A DNA stretch of 64,000 nucleotides from Bin5 sp965204705. Lineage in GTDB: Bacteria > Chloroflexota > Anaerolineae > Caldilineales > Caldilineaceae. A program made the position numbers and the translations under genes. Below, one piece after another: positions 8,293 through 16,309 of the stretch (position 1 is the stretch's first letter; each line of letters opens with the position of its first letter). The DNA lies in contig OZ242006.1 in the NCBI GenBank assembly GCA_965204705.1, forward strand, positions 3,286,001 through 3,350,000. The letters run 5' to 3'. The notes beneath the pieces are model-generated. The model was not told the DNA's origin. It saw only the letters and a program-made list of their open reading frames with translations, and made no database searches.

Positions 8293-9384
8293 CTAACTGG
8301 CTGTGCCGAAAGTTGAGATTCGCGGGCGAAACGCTCGGTCAAACGCCTCCAACTTTTCCCTGAACCAGTCATGCTGCTCCGGCCACTGAGACCGGTTGGT
8401 CGGATCGGCGTTGTACTTGCGCAACATTACCTGCCCCTGCTTGTGTTCTGGCAGTTCGCGCCACTCCAGTGCGTCGCCAATCTCCGCCCCAATCTCCCCG
8501 CGCTGCTGATAGAGTGTATTGTAGGAAACTTCGGCATCACCCTCGCGAATCACCAGCTGAACGCCGATGCCGCCTTCTCGCATATTGTTAAAGGCAGTCA
8601 TGCGCAGGCGCCAGTGCCCAACGTCAAAGTTCATCCAATTCTGTGAACGGGGTGTGCCCGGACGGATGAAACTTCCGCTGTCTTCCAGGTGCTTCCGTAG
8701 AGCTTGCCAATACTCCATCTGTAGTTCGTTTTCTACGAGCTGGTATTCCAGTTGCAATTCATTCTCGACCTGTTGCAGCTGATCTTCCAATGATGATTCG
8801 ACTGATTCGGGCGCAGGGGTTGGGGCCGGAGGCGGGGTCGGGGTCGGAGTTTGCGTCGGGGTCGGCGTGCCGCCAGCGTTGCCCAATCCCGTAGTGACTG
8901 AGCTTTCCTCCCACCCGGAAGGTTTGCTAACCAGATAAAACTTTGGAGCAAGGGGCGATTCGCCGATTCGCCAGAGCTCTACTTCCAAACCGAAAAATCG
9001 AATGTTGTCGTTTGTTATTTCGTTCAGCCAGTCCAGAGTGTTTCGATCTTCCTGAGTAAATTCAGCGGCCACCCACACCATCGTAACTGCTTTCAGCTCT
9101 GCTGCGTAGGTGAGTAGTTGCCCTAAGTGGCTTTGGTCGGTATGTTCCAGTTGGTTTTCTATTACGACATAGCCGCCACTGCCTCGAGACCGGCAGACAA
9201 CGCCACGTGGGTAAGGTGAAACCCAGCCCTCCATGTCTTCCAACTCGAGGTCCATGTTTATCGCTTCGCCTAGTAGGGCCAAGCTTTCGCCGCGCGCCAG
9301 CCAGGTAGCGAAGTCGCTGTCCTCGCTCACCCATACTGTACGCAGCTCCACTTGTTCCAGGCGGCCAAAGTCAAACTGAATCAT
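8293..9384 (-). CDS. DUF4268 protein with N-terminal PD-(D/E)XK nuclease-like domain
   Basis: Probably a nuclease-fold protein. The N-terminal half contains VVIENQLEHTDQSHLGQLLT (about residues 94-113 from the chosen start), the form of the PD-(D/E)XK core seen in DUF4268 proteins, and the C-terminal third matches the DUF4268 pattern (SYNTLYQQR, WRELPEHKQGQV, DWFREKLEAF). Between them lies a Pro/Thr/Gln linker (about residues 170-188) and an 11-residue repeat VENELQLEYQ / VENELQMEYW that looks like a hendecad coiled coil. The ATG at 9384 is preferred over 9450 because AGGAGG lies 10 bases upstream. It stands alone with no methyltransferase or specificity gene. The gene may be a solitary defence or repair factor; function is not established. 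Confidence 0.75.
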   Translation of the reverse strand: MIQFDFGRLEQVELRTVWVSEDSDFATWLARGESLALLGEAINMDLELEDMEGWVSPYPRGVVCRSRGSGGYVVIENQLEHTDQSHLGQLLTYAAELKAVTMVWVAAEFTQEDRNTLDWLNEITNDNIRFFGLEVELWRIGESPLAPKFYLVSKPSGWEESSVTTGLGNAGGTPTPTQTPTPTPPPAPTPAPESVESSLEDQLQQVENELQLEYQLVENELQMEYWQALRKHLEDSGSFIRPGTPRSQNWMNFDVGHWRLRMTAFNNMREGGIGVQLVIREGDAEVSYNTLYQQRGEIGAEIGDALEWRELPEHKQGQVMLRKYNADPTNRSQWPEQHDWFREKLEAFDRAFRPRISTFGTAS

Positions 9385-9576
9385 TCTTACGTCTCCTCCT
9401 ATTGCGAAACGCTCGTTATTTCTGTCACGTGTAAGCCATACCCGGAACATATCTCTCGATGGGGATTGCTCGACAATTGAGGCTTGAAAGGGGGCTTTCC
9501 CGATCCGAAAGCGTAGGACTCCACATCATAGTTTTACACGAAACAAATGTATAGCGCAAGCGACGATTTTGCTAAT

Positions 9577-9605
9577 TTGACAGTGCGCGAACGCACTCGT
9601 ATTAT
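9577..9605 (+). promoter_or_regulatory. sigma70-type promoter of tRNA-Gly
   Basis: TTGACA at 9577-9582, a 17-base spacer, and TATTAT at 9600-9605. The tRNA begins at 9666, so transcription would start about 50 bases ahead of it. The spacer contains the imperfect palindrome GTGCGCGAACGCAC. Near-consensus boxes with optimal spacing make this one of the most secure promoters in the window. Confidence 0.85.
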
Positions 9606-9665
9606 AGTGAGGAGTCTTCGCCAACTACAATTGAATTCGCGCGAATCTCAGAGTTTGACCGTTTT

Positions 9666-9737
9666 GCGGGCGTAGTTCAGTGGTAGAACGTCAGCTTCCC
9701 AAGCTGAATGTCGACGGTTCGAGTCCGTTCGCCCGCT
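9666..9737 (+). tRNA. tRNA-Gly, anticodon CCC
   Basis: The 72 bases fold as a tRNA: acceptor GCGGGCG pairs with CGCCCGC, the D-arm GTTCAGTGGTAGAAC has the GG pair, the anticodon stem TCAGC/GCTGA encloses the loop TTCCCAA with anticodon CCC, and the T-arm holds GGTTCGAGTCC. The discriminator base is T at 9737 and CCA is not encoded. Reads GGG glycine codons. Confidence 0.95.
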
Positions 9738-9844
9738 CTCTTCCGACTGCTCTCCCGGCTCTCTTGATTGAGGGCCTGGCAGCGAGCGCCCCACAACCCT
9801 TCCGTTTATTGAATCCTTGACGGACCACTTGCTGTTCGCCAGTT

Positions 9845-10918
9845 TCAACTGCCGAACAGATCCCTTTCGGCTACGCGCAATCTAAGCTCACCCTGGCCTG
9901 TCATTATCCAGAGTTGACCTGGCGCTTGTTCAAAAACGTAGGGATAGGAAATCCAGGCATCTTTTTCCCGGGCAATGACACGCGGCGCTGACCAGCTGGC
10001 GCCTTCATCCTCGGAAACAGAGACTGACAACTCCTCTCGATGCCAGCTTGCCTCGTCTTCCGACAGCTGGCCGCTCCGGCGGAGATAGCTGTCCGCCCCC
10101 TCAGGATATAGGCGGTTCCAGGCAAGAAGGATACGCCCGCTCTGCAGTCGCGTCAGATAGCCCGGCGATGTACTTGCTTCAATGGAGCTGGGCCGGATCG
10201 TGCGCCACGACAGCCCGTCATCGCAGGAGATTGCTTCCCAGAAACGATCCCAATTCGTGCGAATGAGCATCCAGAGCGTGCCGTCCCGCCTCTGGATGAA
10301 CGTTGGCTCGAACGCGCCGTCATGGTGACCATGTCCGCCCAGATCGATAATGTTGCTTCTTTGCCAACTCTTGCCGCCATCACTTGACGAGTAGACCCGC
10401 AGTGCATTTCTTCCCGGGTTGCGCAGATAGAATTGGTTCGTAACGACGATTCTTCCGTTGGCCGTTTCGATCATGTTGATGGGCGGATGACCACACACCC
10501 CGCGAAACAGTCGCTGACGGTCAACCCAGGTTGCACCTCCATCCAGACTGCGGATAGCCCAGAGGTCACCGCGAGCATCGTCGCCTGGTTCCCCGCTGTC
10601 ATCGTCCCAATTCAAGACTCGTTCGTCCATCCATACAAGGACCAGGGTGCCGTCCCGTGTAGACAGCACTTGACCCGAGTTCCTTGGAATCCCTGGACTG
10701 GGAAGAGGCAGGCCGCCCCCGTCGCCGCGGAAAATCGGACGCGGCGTTTGCCAGGTTGCTCCATCATCGGCGCTGACGATAGTTGCGTTCCCGGCCACAG
10801 CCATGAGTCCGCCGTCCGGCAATCTGACAAAAGGTTTGCTCACATCGATCGACAGAGGATGACAGACCGGGTCGATCCAGCGGTCAGTTGAGCCTTTCGC
10901 TCTGGTCTGGTCGCTCAT
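9845..10918 (-). CDS. sialidase-like BNR/Asp-box repeat protein
   Basis: Six-bladed propeller of the exo-alpha-sialidase type. Five Asp boxes of the form S-x-D-x-G-x-x-W are present: SADDGATW, SLDGGATW, SSDGGKSW, SCDDGLSW and SEDEGASW, spread from about residue 48 to 310. A histidine-rich stretch GGHGHHDGAFEPTF lies mid-protein. The ATG at 10918 is chosen over 10933 because GGAGG sits 8 bases upstream. No signal peptide or membrane segment is seen, so the 357-residue protein appears cytoplasmic, unlike many sialidases that act on host or environmental glycans. Substrate is not identifiable; related proteins in environmental bacteria are often annotated as glycosyl hydrolases without test. Confidence 0.8.
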   Translation of the reverse strand: MSDQTRAKGSTDRWIDPVCHPLSIDVSKPFVRLPDGGLMAVAGNATIVSADDGATWQTPRPIFRGDGGGLPLPSPGIPRNSGQVLSTRDGTLVLVWMDERVLNWDDDSGEPGDDARGDLWAIRSLDGGATWVDRQRLFRGVCGHPPINMIETANGRIVVTNQFYLRNPGRNALRVYSSSDGGKSWQRSNIIDLGGHGHHDGAFEPTFIQRRDGTLWMLIRTNWDRFWEAISCDDGLSWRTIRPSSIEASTSPGYLTRLQSGRILLAWNRLYPEGADSYLRRSGQLSEDEASWHREELSVSVSEDEGASWSAPRVIAREKDAWISYPYVFEQAPGQLWIMTGQGELRLRVAERDLFGS

Positions 10919-10933
10919 CTCCAGGACCTCCAT

Positions 10934-11352
10934 TTTCCATACTCAGAGGAGCCAAAACAAGGCCTTAAATGTGGAGTCGAAACACACGGGTGATTACACG
11001 AACAATATCACGAGGGACGGTCACCGTCAACCCAGATTCCTGCACTCGGACAAACTGAAACAGGTAACTCGATACCTCTTGCAGAGGCACTTACAGGCTT
11101 GACTCAGTATAGGCTAGACAGTATCCTGATAGCCGACCCCCAGGAAATCAGCAGTTCCGCCTTCGCATTCGTGCTGGTTTACTATGCGAATTCCCTTGGC
11201 AGTAGAGAGCAGTCTCCCGATGGCTGTGTGCCAACAATTTGGGCCAGAAACTCCCACGGATAGAACGTTGCGCTTCAATGACCTTGCAGACATCACGACA
11301 AAGTCCAGTGTCCAGAGGTAACAGACCCATTGTTCTCAAGAAATAGTTTTAT
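10934..11352. other. non-coding stretch between divergent genes
   Basis: About 420 bases separating the sialidase-like gene (minus) and the SLC13-type transporter (plus). Apart from the promoter candidate at 11099-11127 I see no gene, RNA or repeat. Confidence 0.5.
11099..11127 (+). promoter_or_regulatory. candidate promoter for the SLC13-type transporter gene
   Basis: TTGACT (11099-11104), 17 bases, TATCCT (11122-11127). It would leave an untranslated leader of roughly 220 bases before the ATG at 11353, which is long, so a second promoter closer to the gene is possible. Confidence 0.4.
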
Positions 11353-13293
11353 ATGACCACCGACATGGTACTTCTAGTCGTCATCCTAGTCGTGGCGACC
11401 TATCTCTATCTGACCGACTGGCTGGCGACCGAGACGACTTCGGCTCTTGCCATCTCGTCCCTTGCCCTGTCAGGAATATTGGACACTGGCGAGGCCTTGT
11501 CCGGATTCGCCAGCACCGCCACGCTGACGGTGGGCGCAATGTTCGTGATCAGCGGCGGCCTGCTTCGAACAGGCGCGCTGGAGATCGTGACAATAGGTCT
11601 GGCTCGTTTCTCAGGCGGCAGTCCGCGCCGATTGCTCGTACTGTTAGGTGGCGTCATCCCAATTGCCAGCGCCATCATGAACAACACCCCCGTCGTCGTC
11701 ATGATGGCGCCAGTGGTCCTATCCCTTAGCCAGCGTTTCCGAATTCAGCCCTCCAAGCTGCTCATCCCTCTGAGCTATTTCGCTGTGTTGGGAGGGACCA
11801 TCACTCTGCTCGGAACGAGCACCAATATCCTTGTCGATGACCTCTACCGGGCCGCGGGTGGTCCTGGTTTCAACCTGCTTACCTTCACCCCTCTCGGCCT
11901 CATTTTTACTGTTGCAGGCGGAATCTTTATCGTCTTCACGAGCCAGAGGCTGCTTCCTGACAGGTCTCCTGCCGACAGCCTCGGCGAAGGCCGCCACCAG
12001 AGCACGCCTTTCGTCGCCGAACTGATAGTTGAAGGAACGAGCCCGCTACTCGGCCAGAACGTTGGAGAGATTTTCAGCGAGGCCGCCGGCGTCCGATTCT
12101 CACGGCGCAGGTCTGAGCGTCACCACCGGCGCCTGACGCACTTGCGAGGGACGCTTCACAGCAACGGTAAATCGGCGCAAGATCGAATTGAACTGCTCGA
12201 GCTTCTACGTGACGGTAGCCCACACCGCGCCCGCCGTCCCAATCCATCGCGCTTCGGGCTGGTCAGACGCTTCGAGGCAGACGACGCGGAGTCCATGCGA
12301 ATCGAAGAGGGCGACGTATTGGTCATTTGCGGCGCGCCACCGGTGATCGCCCGCTTTATCGATACCTACTCGGGCTACGCGTCTGAACCGGGACGGTTTG
12401 CACCGCCGCCATCCGACGGGTCCTCCGGCGCCTCGCCTGCCAACCGCATTGTCGAGGCCGTTATATTGCCGGACTCAGTAGCAATTGGCCGCCAGCTCGC
12501 ACAACTGGAATTTGAGGAGAGCCACCATGTCCACGTGCTGGGGCTGCAGCGGAGAGGGGGGCAACGCCGAGTCGGCCCACGGCATGCCCGCCTCAATAGC
12601 GGTGATGTGCTGCTCCTGCAGGGGACCAGGTCCGGCCTGCACACGGTGAGTGAGCACTTCAAGCTGCTCCTGGTCGAGGGAGTGGAATCGGCCATCGTCC
12701 GGCGCGCCAAGAACCGTCCGGCTCTCATCATCATGGGCGCGGTGATTCTGTTGGCCAGTCTGACTGAAATTCCGATCGTCATGCTGGCACTGGGCGGGGC
12801 GGCACTGATGGTTGTCACACGGTGTCTGCGCGCGGATGAAGCCATGTCGTCACTCGATGGTGCGACACTGCTACTGCTTGCCGGCACGATCCCTATGGGC
12901 ATAGCGATGCAGAAGACCGGCCTCGCTCAGCTTCTCGTGGATCAGCTGATTGCGGTCTCAGGCCAGGTCAGCCCGGTCGTCATGCTTTCTCTCTTCTATC
13001 TCTTCACTAGCCTGCTGACCCAACTGATCAGCAACAACGCCGTTGCCGTACTCCTCACGCCGATCGCGCTTTCCATGGCCGCTACACTGCAGGTAAATCC
13101 ACAGCCGTTGCTGATGACGATCGCGTTCGGGGCGTCGGCCAGCTTCATGACACCGATGGGATACCAGACCAACGCAATCGTCAGAGGCGCAGGCGGATAC
13201 ACCTTTGGGGACTATCTACGTATTGGGATTCCACTGACTATCATTATGTGGGCGCTGGCTACGGTGTTAATTCCACTGTTCTGGCCGCTGTGA
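11353..13293 (+). CDS. SLC13-family (DASS-like) transporter with cytoplasmic RCK_C domains
   Basis: Membrane transporter of the SLC13/ArsB superfamily, expected to move dicarboxylates, sulfate or similar anions with sodium. Two transporter halves flank a cytoplasmic insert. The first has the SNT-like signatures MNNTPVVVMMAPVV (about residue 109) and LLGTSTNILVDDL (about 152), the second SNNAVAVLLTPIAL (about 559) and PMGYQTNAIVRGAGGYTFGD (about 598-617). The insert (about residues 210-440) contains two TrkA-C/RCK_C type modules; the second (LPDSVAIGRQLAQLEFEE onward) is canonical, the first is interrupted by an arginine-rich stretch (RRRSERHHRRL). Length 646 fits this subfamily (about 600). 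It is a single gene between a divergent sialidase-like gene and an SMP-30 gene. Substrate not assignable. Confidence 0.88.
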   Translation: MTTDMVLLVVILVVATYLYLTDWLATETTSALAISSLALSGILDTGEALSGFASTATLTVGAMFVISGGLLRTGALEIVTIGLARFSGGSPRRLLVLLGGVIPIASAIMNNTPVVVMMAPVVLSLSQRFRIQPSKLLIPLSYFAVLGGTITLLGTSTNILVDDLYRAAGGPGFNLLTFTPLGLIFTVAGGIFIVFTSQRLLPDRSPADSLGEGRHQSTPFVAELIVEGTSPLLGQNVGEIFSEAAGVRFSRRRSERHHRRLTHLRGTLHSNGKSAQDRIELLELLRDGSPHRARRPNPSRFGLVRRFEADDAESMRIEEGDVLVICGAPPVIARFIDTYSGYASEPGRFAPPPSDGSSGASPANRIVEAVILPDSVAIGRQLAQLEFEESHHVHVLGLQRRGGQRRVGPRHARLNSGDVLLLQGTRSGLHTVSEHFKLLLVEGVESAIVRRAKNRPALIIMGAVILLASLTEIPIVMLALGGAALMVVTRCLRADEAMSSLDGATLLLLAGTIPMGIAMQKTGLAQLLVDQLIAVSGQVSPVVMLSLFYLFTSLLTQLISNNAVAVLLTPIALSMAATLQVNPQPLLMTIAFGASASFMTPMGYQTNAIVRGAGGYTFGDYLRIGIPLTIIMWALATVLIPLFWPL

Positions 13294-13379
13294 TTCTAGG
13301 CAGTGAGGCGTCAGGTCTGCGATAATGCTACGCAGAATTGAACCGCTCACTCACCGACTTTCAAGAAGGAGAAACGTGC

Positions 13380-14360
13380 ATGTCCACGCCATCGTTGGCA
13401 GAGAGGGATTGGAGCGGAGGCGTCGTTCGTTACCCGGATCCCGCCGTCGAGGTGATTGATGACCGCTTCAGCAAATACAGGATCGGCAACGCCGTCGTCG
13501 AACGTCTCTTCACCGGTTGCCGCTGGGCTGAAGGGCCTGTGTGGTTCGGAGACGCCCGGTGTCTTATCTGGAGCGACATCCCCAACAACAGAATGTTGCG
13601 CTGGACCGAGGAGACCGAGAAGGTCAGCGTCTATCGCAGCCCAACGGGCCATAGCAACGGCAACACGCGCGACCGGCAGGGCAGACTCGTCACCTGCGAG
13701 CATACAGGCCGCCGCGTATCCCGGACCGAACATGACGGCTCAATCACTGTCCTCATGGACAGCTACGAAGGCAAGCGCATCAACTCGCCCAACGATGTCG
13801 TGGTCCATTCCGATGGCAGCGTCTGGTTCACCGATCCGGGCTACGGCATCATGCTCAATTACGAGGGGCAGGTCGCCGAAGCGGAATTGCCCAACCGCGT
13901 CTACCGTCTCGATCCGGACACGGGGGAGGCGACCATCGTAGCAGACGACTTTCTGCGCCCGAACGGCCTCTGCTTTTCGCCCGACGAGGACCTCCTTTAC
14001 ATCGTCGATACCGGGCGTTCGCATGATCCAAACAGTCCTTCCCACATCCGCGTCTTCGACGTGACCGCGGATAATTGCCTTGAGAACGGCCGCCTCTTCG
14101 TCGACATGAACCCTGGCATGGCAGACGGCATTCGTTGCGATGAAGACGGCAATGTGTGGGCCGCGGCAGGTTGGGCCGGCCCCGGTTTCGACGGCGCACA
14201 CTGCTACGCGCCGGACGGGACACGCATCGGCCAGATCCATCTACCCGAAATCTGTGCAAATCTCTGTTTTGGCGGCGCGGGGAAGAACAGGCTGTTTATG
14301 GCGGGAAGCCAGTCGCTCTACGCCGTGTACGTCGAAACGGTCGGCGCACAGCACCCTTAA
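13380..14360 (+). CDS. SMP-30/gluconolactonase-family lactonase (first copy)
   Basis: Calcium-dependent six-bladed propeller hydrolase that opens sugar lactones. Family motifs present are AEGPVWFGD (first metal Glu), SNGNTRDRQGRLVTCEH, INSPNDVVVHSDGSVWFTDP (metal Asn) and FLRPNGLCFSPDEDLLYIVD (catalytic Asp region). The ATG at 13380 follows AAGAAGGAG with 8 bases spacing; the upstream TTG at 13338 is rejected. The protein is 326 residues. It is followed after 29 bp by a 73-residue gene, probably in the same transcript. A second SMP-30 gene lies at 21275, and a YjhG-type aldonate dehydratase at 16310, which fits lactone to aldonate to 2-keto-3-deoxy acid chemistry. Confidence 0.9.
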   Translation: MSTPSLAERDWSGGVVRYPDPAVEVIDDRFSKYRIGNAVVERLFTGCRWAEGPVWFGDARCLIWSDIPNNRMLRWTEETEKVSVYRSPTGHSNGNTRDRQGRLVTCEHTGRRVSRTEHDGSITVLMDSYEGKRINSPNDVVVHSDGSVWFTDPGYGIMLNYEGQVAEAELPNRVYRLDPDTGEATIVADDFLRPNGLCFSPDEDLLYIVDTGRSHDPNSPSHIRVFDVTADNCLENGRLFVDMNPGMADGIRCDEDGNVWAAAGWAGPGFDGAHCYAPDGTRIGQIHLPEICANLCFGGAGKNRLFMAGSQSLYAVYVETVGAQHP

Positions 14361-14389
14361 TTTCAGAAGAATACGGAGGAGAAATCCTG

Positions 14390-14611
14390 ATGTCCTTTAC
14401 CATCCATTCAACTTTGCGGGATATTCTTAGTGACGAGCGGGCAAAGGCAATCTTGGAAAAACACATGCCCGGCGCCTCTTCCCATCCCGACCTGCCGATG
14501 GCCATGCACATGACCCTGCAGCAGATCTCCTACTACCCGGAGGCGGCCGAGGCAGGCCTCTCACAGGAAAAACTGCAGGTCATTGATGCGGACCTAAAGG
14601 CCCTCGGTTAA
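14390..14611 (+). CDS. small helical protein resembling a domain found at the end of glycosidases
   Basis: A 73-residue acidic helical protein starting MSFTIHSTLRDIL, with KAILEKHMPG (residues 21-30) and a second helix LQQISYYPEAAEAGLSQEKL. I recall the LEKHxPG pattern as a short C-terminal module in some bacterial glycoside hydrolases and as stand-alone small proteins; this is memory, not a search. CGGAGGAG lies 7 bases before the ATG at 14390. The upstream part of the open frame (from 14156) lies inside the SMP-30 gene and is not used. Position right after the lactonase suggests a role with it. Confidence 0.65.
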   Translation: MSFTIHSTLRDILSDERAKAILEKHMPGASSHPDLPMAMHMTLQQISYYPEAAEAGLSQEKLQVIDADLKALG

Positions 14612-14643
14612 GCAATGTGCTGAAGGTAGCTGCACGGACGTGG

Positions 14644-15381
14644 TTACATGTTTCCGCGGCGGCGCGCCATTTCGAAGGCGTCGTCCTGGGGTGAGTAGTT
14701 GAGGATTTCCTTGGTGTCGGTCATGTCCAGACGTTTGTACGTATTGTCCGAAATGCCGTGGAAGTTGCCAAACATTACATCTTCCCCCGCCTCGACCGCG
14801 GCCGCTATCAGGCCTGCATTGTCCTCCAGCGTCTGAATGATCTCGACGTACTCGTGATCCCAGTGGATCCACTCCGAGTCGCGGTGCTGAACGGCGCCGA
14901 AACGGAGACAAAGTGAGGAAAGGCCGTGGGCGGCCGAGTAGTATCTGGCAAGTGCCTCGCCCCAGCACTTCGTCGCGCCATACAGGTTTATTGGGTAGAC
15001 AGGCTGGCTGGTATGCACCTGCTGGTCGCGCGGATAGCCCAACACGGCGTTGATGCTGCTGGCGTAGACGACACGCCGGCAGCCGGCCTCGCGGGCAGAC
15101 TCAAAGACGTTGTATGTGGCGATGACATTGTTGGGCAGCAGGCTTTCCCAGGATGCATCCATACTGGGGTCGGCTCCCAGATGGATAACGGTGTCGATAC
15201 CGTCGCAGAGTGGTCGGACTGCGTCAAAGTCGCTCAGATCCGCCTGGGTGAAGGGGGCGCCCTTCGTGTCCTCTGGCTCAGCAATATCCGTGAGGACGAA
15301 ATCATAGGCATCTTCGTAGGCGCCGTGGAAGAAACTGCCGATCTTGCCGGCTGCTCCAGTGAGTAGAAGTTTACGGGTCAT
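14644..15381 (-). CDS. NAD-dependent epimerase/dehydratase-family protein, uronate-dehydrogenase-like
   Basis: Extended short-chain dehydrogenase. The Rossmann motif TGAAGKIG is at residues 8-15, the catalytic triad is visible as S in YASSINAVLGYP (about 107) and YGATK (Tyr about 134, Lys 138). GAAGKIG and the short length (245 residues) resemble uronate dehydrogenases, which oxidise uronic acids to aldaro-lactones, rather than the 310-330-residue UDP-sugar epimerases. It is 9 bp downstream of the methyltransferase gene and convergent with the SMP-30/73-residue pair. A lactone product would be a substrate for the neighbouring SMP-30 enzyme, which supports this reading but does not prove it. 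Confidence 0.82.
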   Translation of the reverse strand: MTRKLLLTGAAGKIGSFFHGAYEDAYDFVLTDIAEPEDTKGAPFTQADLSDFDAVRPLCDGIDTVIHLGADPSMDASWESLLPNNVIATYNVFESAREAGCRRVVYASSINAVLGYPRDQQVHTSQPVYPINLYGATKCWGEALARYYSAAHGLSSLCLRFGAVQHRDSEWIHWDHEYVEIIQTLEDNAGLIAAAVEAGEDVMFGNFHGISDNTYKRLDMTDTKEILNYSPQDDAFEMARRRGNM

Positions 15382-15390
15382 TCTTTATCC

Positions 15391-16170
15391 TCATGTAAGA
15401 ACTTGGATGCGACTGTAGAATGGCGCGCTGACAGTTCGCCTCTCCTTCTCAATAATCCCAACGTACTGCCCGCCGGTTCCACCAATGATTTCGGCAACGC
15501 GCCAGCCGGTTCCTTCTACAATCTCCTGCATCTCCGCCTGAGATACCATCAGATAGTCGAACCAGTCGCCGATCAGCTGGCGGTAGCGTACGCGCAGGCG
15601 AATCTCGCCGGCCATTCGGCCCCTCTGGCGGTTTCGGTCATGGTAGCCAAGATGCTCAGGCTTGTCTGTTCCATATATGTCGAGCGTCTCAGCCACAATG
15701 CTTGCATTATGACTTGTGAGTTTCTTGAGGCGCCGCAGCATCCACTTTGCTCGCCGCGGGTTGGCAAACAGCCCGAAGTTATTGCCCATCGTCAGGACGG
15801 TATCAAAGGTACCCAGGGATGCGTCAACTCTGTGGAAGGGCAACTGCTTTACAATCTTCACGCCTCGCTTACGGCAGATCTCGAGCGCGCCTGGCGACAC
15901 ATCTATGCCGACCACCTCATGACCCCGTTCCTGCAGATACAGTGCAAAGCGCCCTGCTCCTACGCCCACATCCAGCACGCGGCCGTGAAGGAACTCCATC
16001 GCTTTCTGCATGCGCGGCGGCCATTCGCCATACGGTGCAAAGTTTGCGGGCAGATTGTCAGTTGCCATGAGATAACCGTCATCACGCTCGATAAACTCAT
16101 TGCAAAATTCCCCTGAGTGATGGTCGGCCAATAGCATGCCGAAGGCATCCTGCCGCTGCGCGCTACTCAT
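15391..16170 (-). CDS. class I SAM-dependent methyltransferase
   Basis: Methyltransferase of unknown target. The SAM-binding motif I is VLDVGVGAGRFALYL (about residues 65-79), followed by the acidic ribose contact in VVGIDVSPGALEICRKRG (about 85-102) and motif IV-like FDTVLTMGNNFGLF. Length 259 residues. It is the first gene of a two-gene minus-strand unit with the SDR and is divergent from the YjhG dehydratase gene, with 139 bp between the starts. Methylation target (small molecule or other) cannot be deduced. Confidence 0.85.
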   Translation of the reverse strand: MSSAQRQDAFGMLLADHHSGEFCNEFIERDDGYLMATDNLPANFAPYGEWPPRMQKAMEFLHGRVLDVGVGAGRFALYLQERGHEVVGIDVSPGALEICRKRGVKIVKQLPFHRVDASLGTFDTVLTMGNNFGLFANPRRAKWMLRRLKKLTSHNASIVAETLDIYGTDKPEHLGYHDRNRQRGRMAGEIRLRVRYRQLIGDWFDYLMVSQAEMQEIVEGTGWRVAEIIGGTGGQYVGIIEKERRTVSAPFYSRIQVLT

Positions 16171-16214
16171 CTTCAGAACTCCGAATGACTATAGGAAATA
16201 GGGACCTTGAGTGG

Positions 16215-16243
16215 TTGTCCATCTTAACCGCCCGTGCTATAAA
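16215..16243 (+). promoter_or_regulatory. extended -10 promoter of the YjhG-type dehydratase gene
   Basis: TTGTCC (16215-16220), 17 bases, and TATAAA (16238-16243) preceded by TG at 16235-16236, giving an extended -10 (TGCTATAAA). The leader to the ATG at 16310 would be about 60 bases. Confidence 0.7.
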
Positions 16244-16309
16244 GAGCAAGCAGAAGCCCAATGAAATACCAGATAGTATGTGGTACTTCTCAACGCAAAG
16301 GACAAGAAA

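Noticed and set aside
9577..9737. Prophage or island attachment site at the tRNA-Gly gene
   Set aside because: No repeat of the tRNA 3' end and no integrase is seen nearby, so there is no evidence of integration.
15403..16116. Long 237-codon plus-strand frame
   Set aside because: It is antisense to the SAM-dependent methyltransferase gene, which has clear motif I and a proper start.
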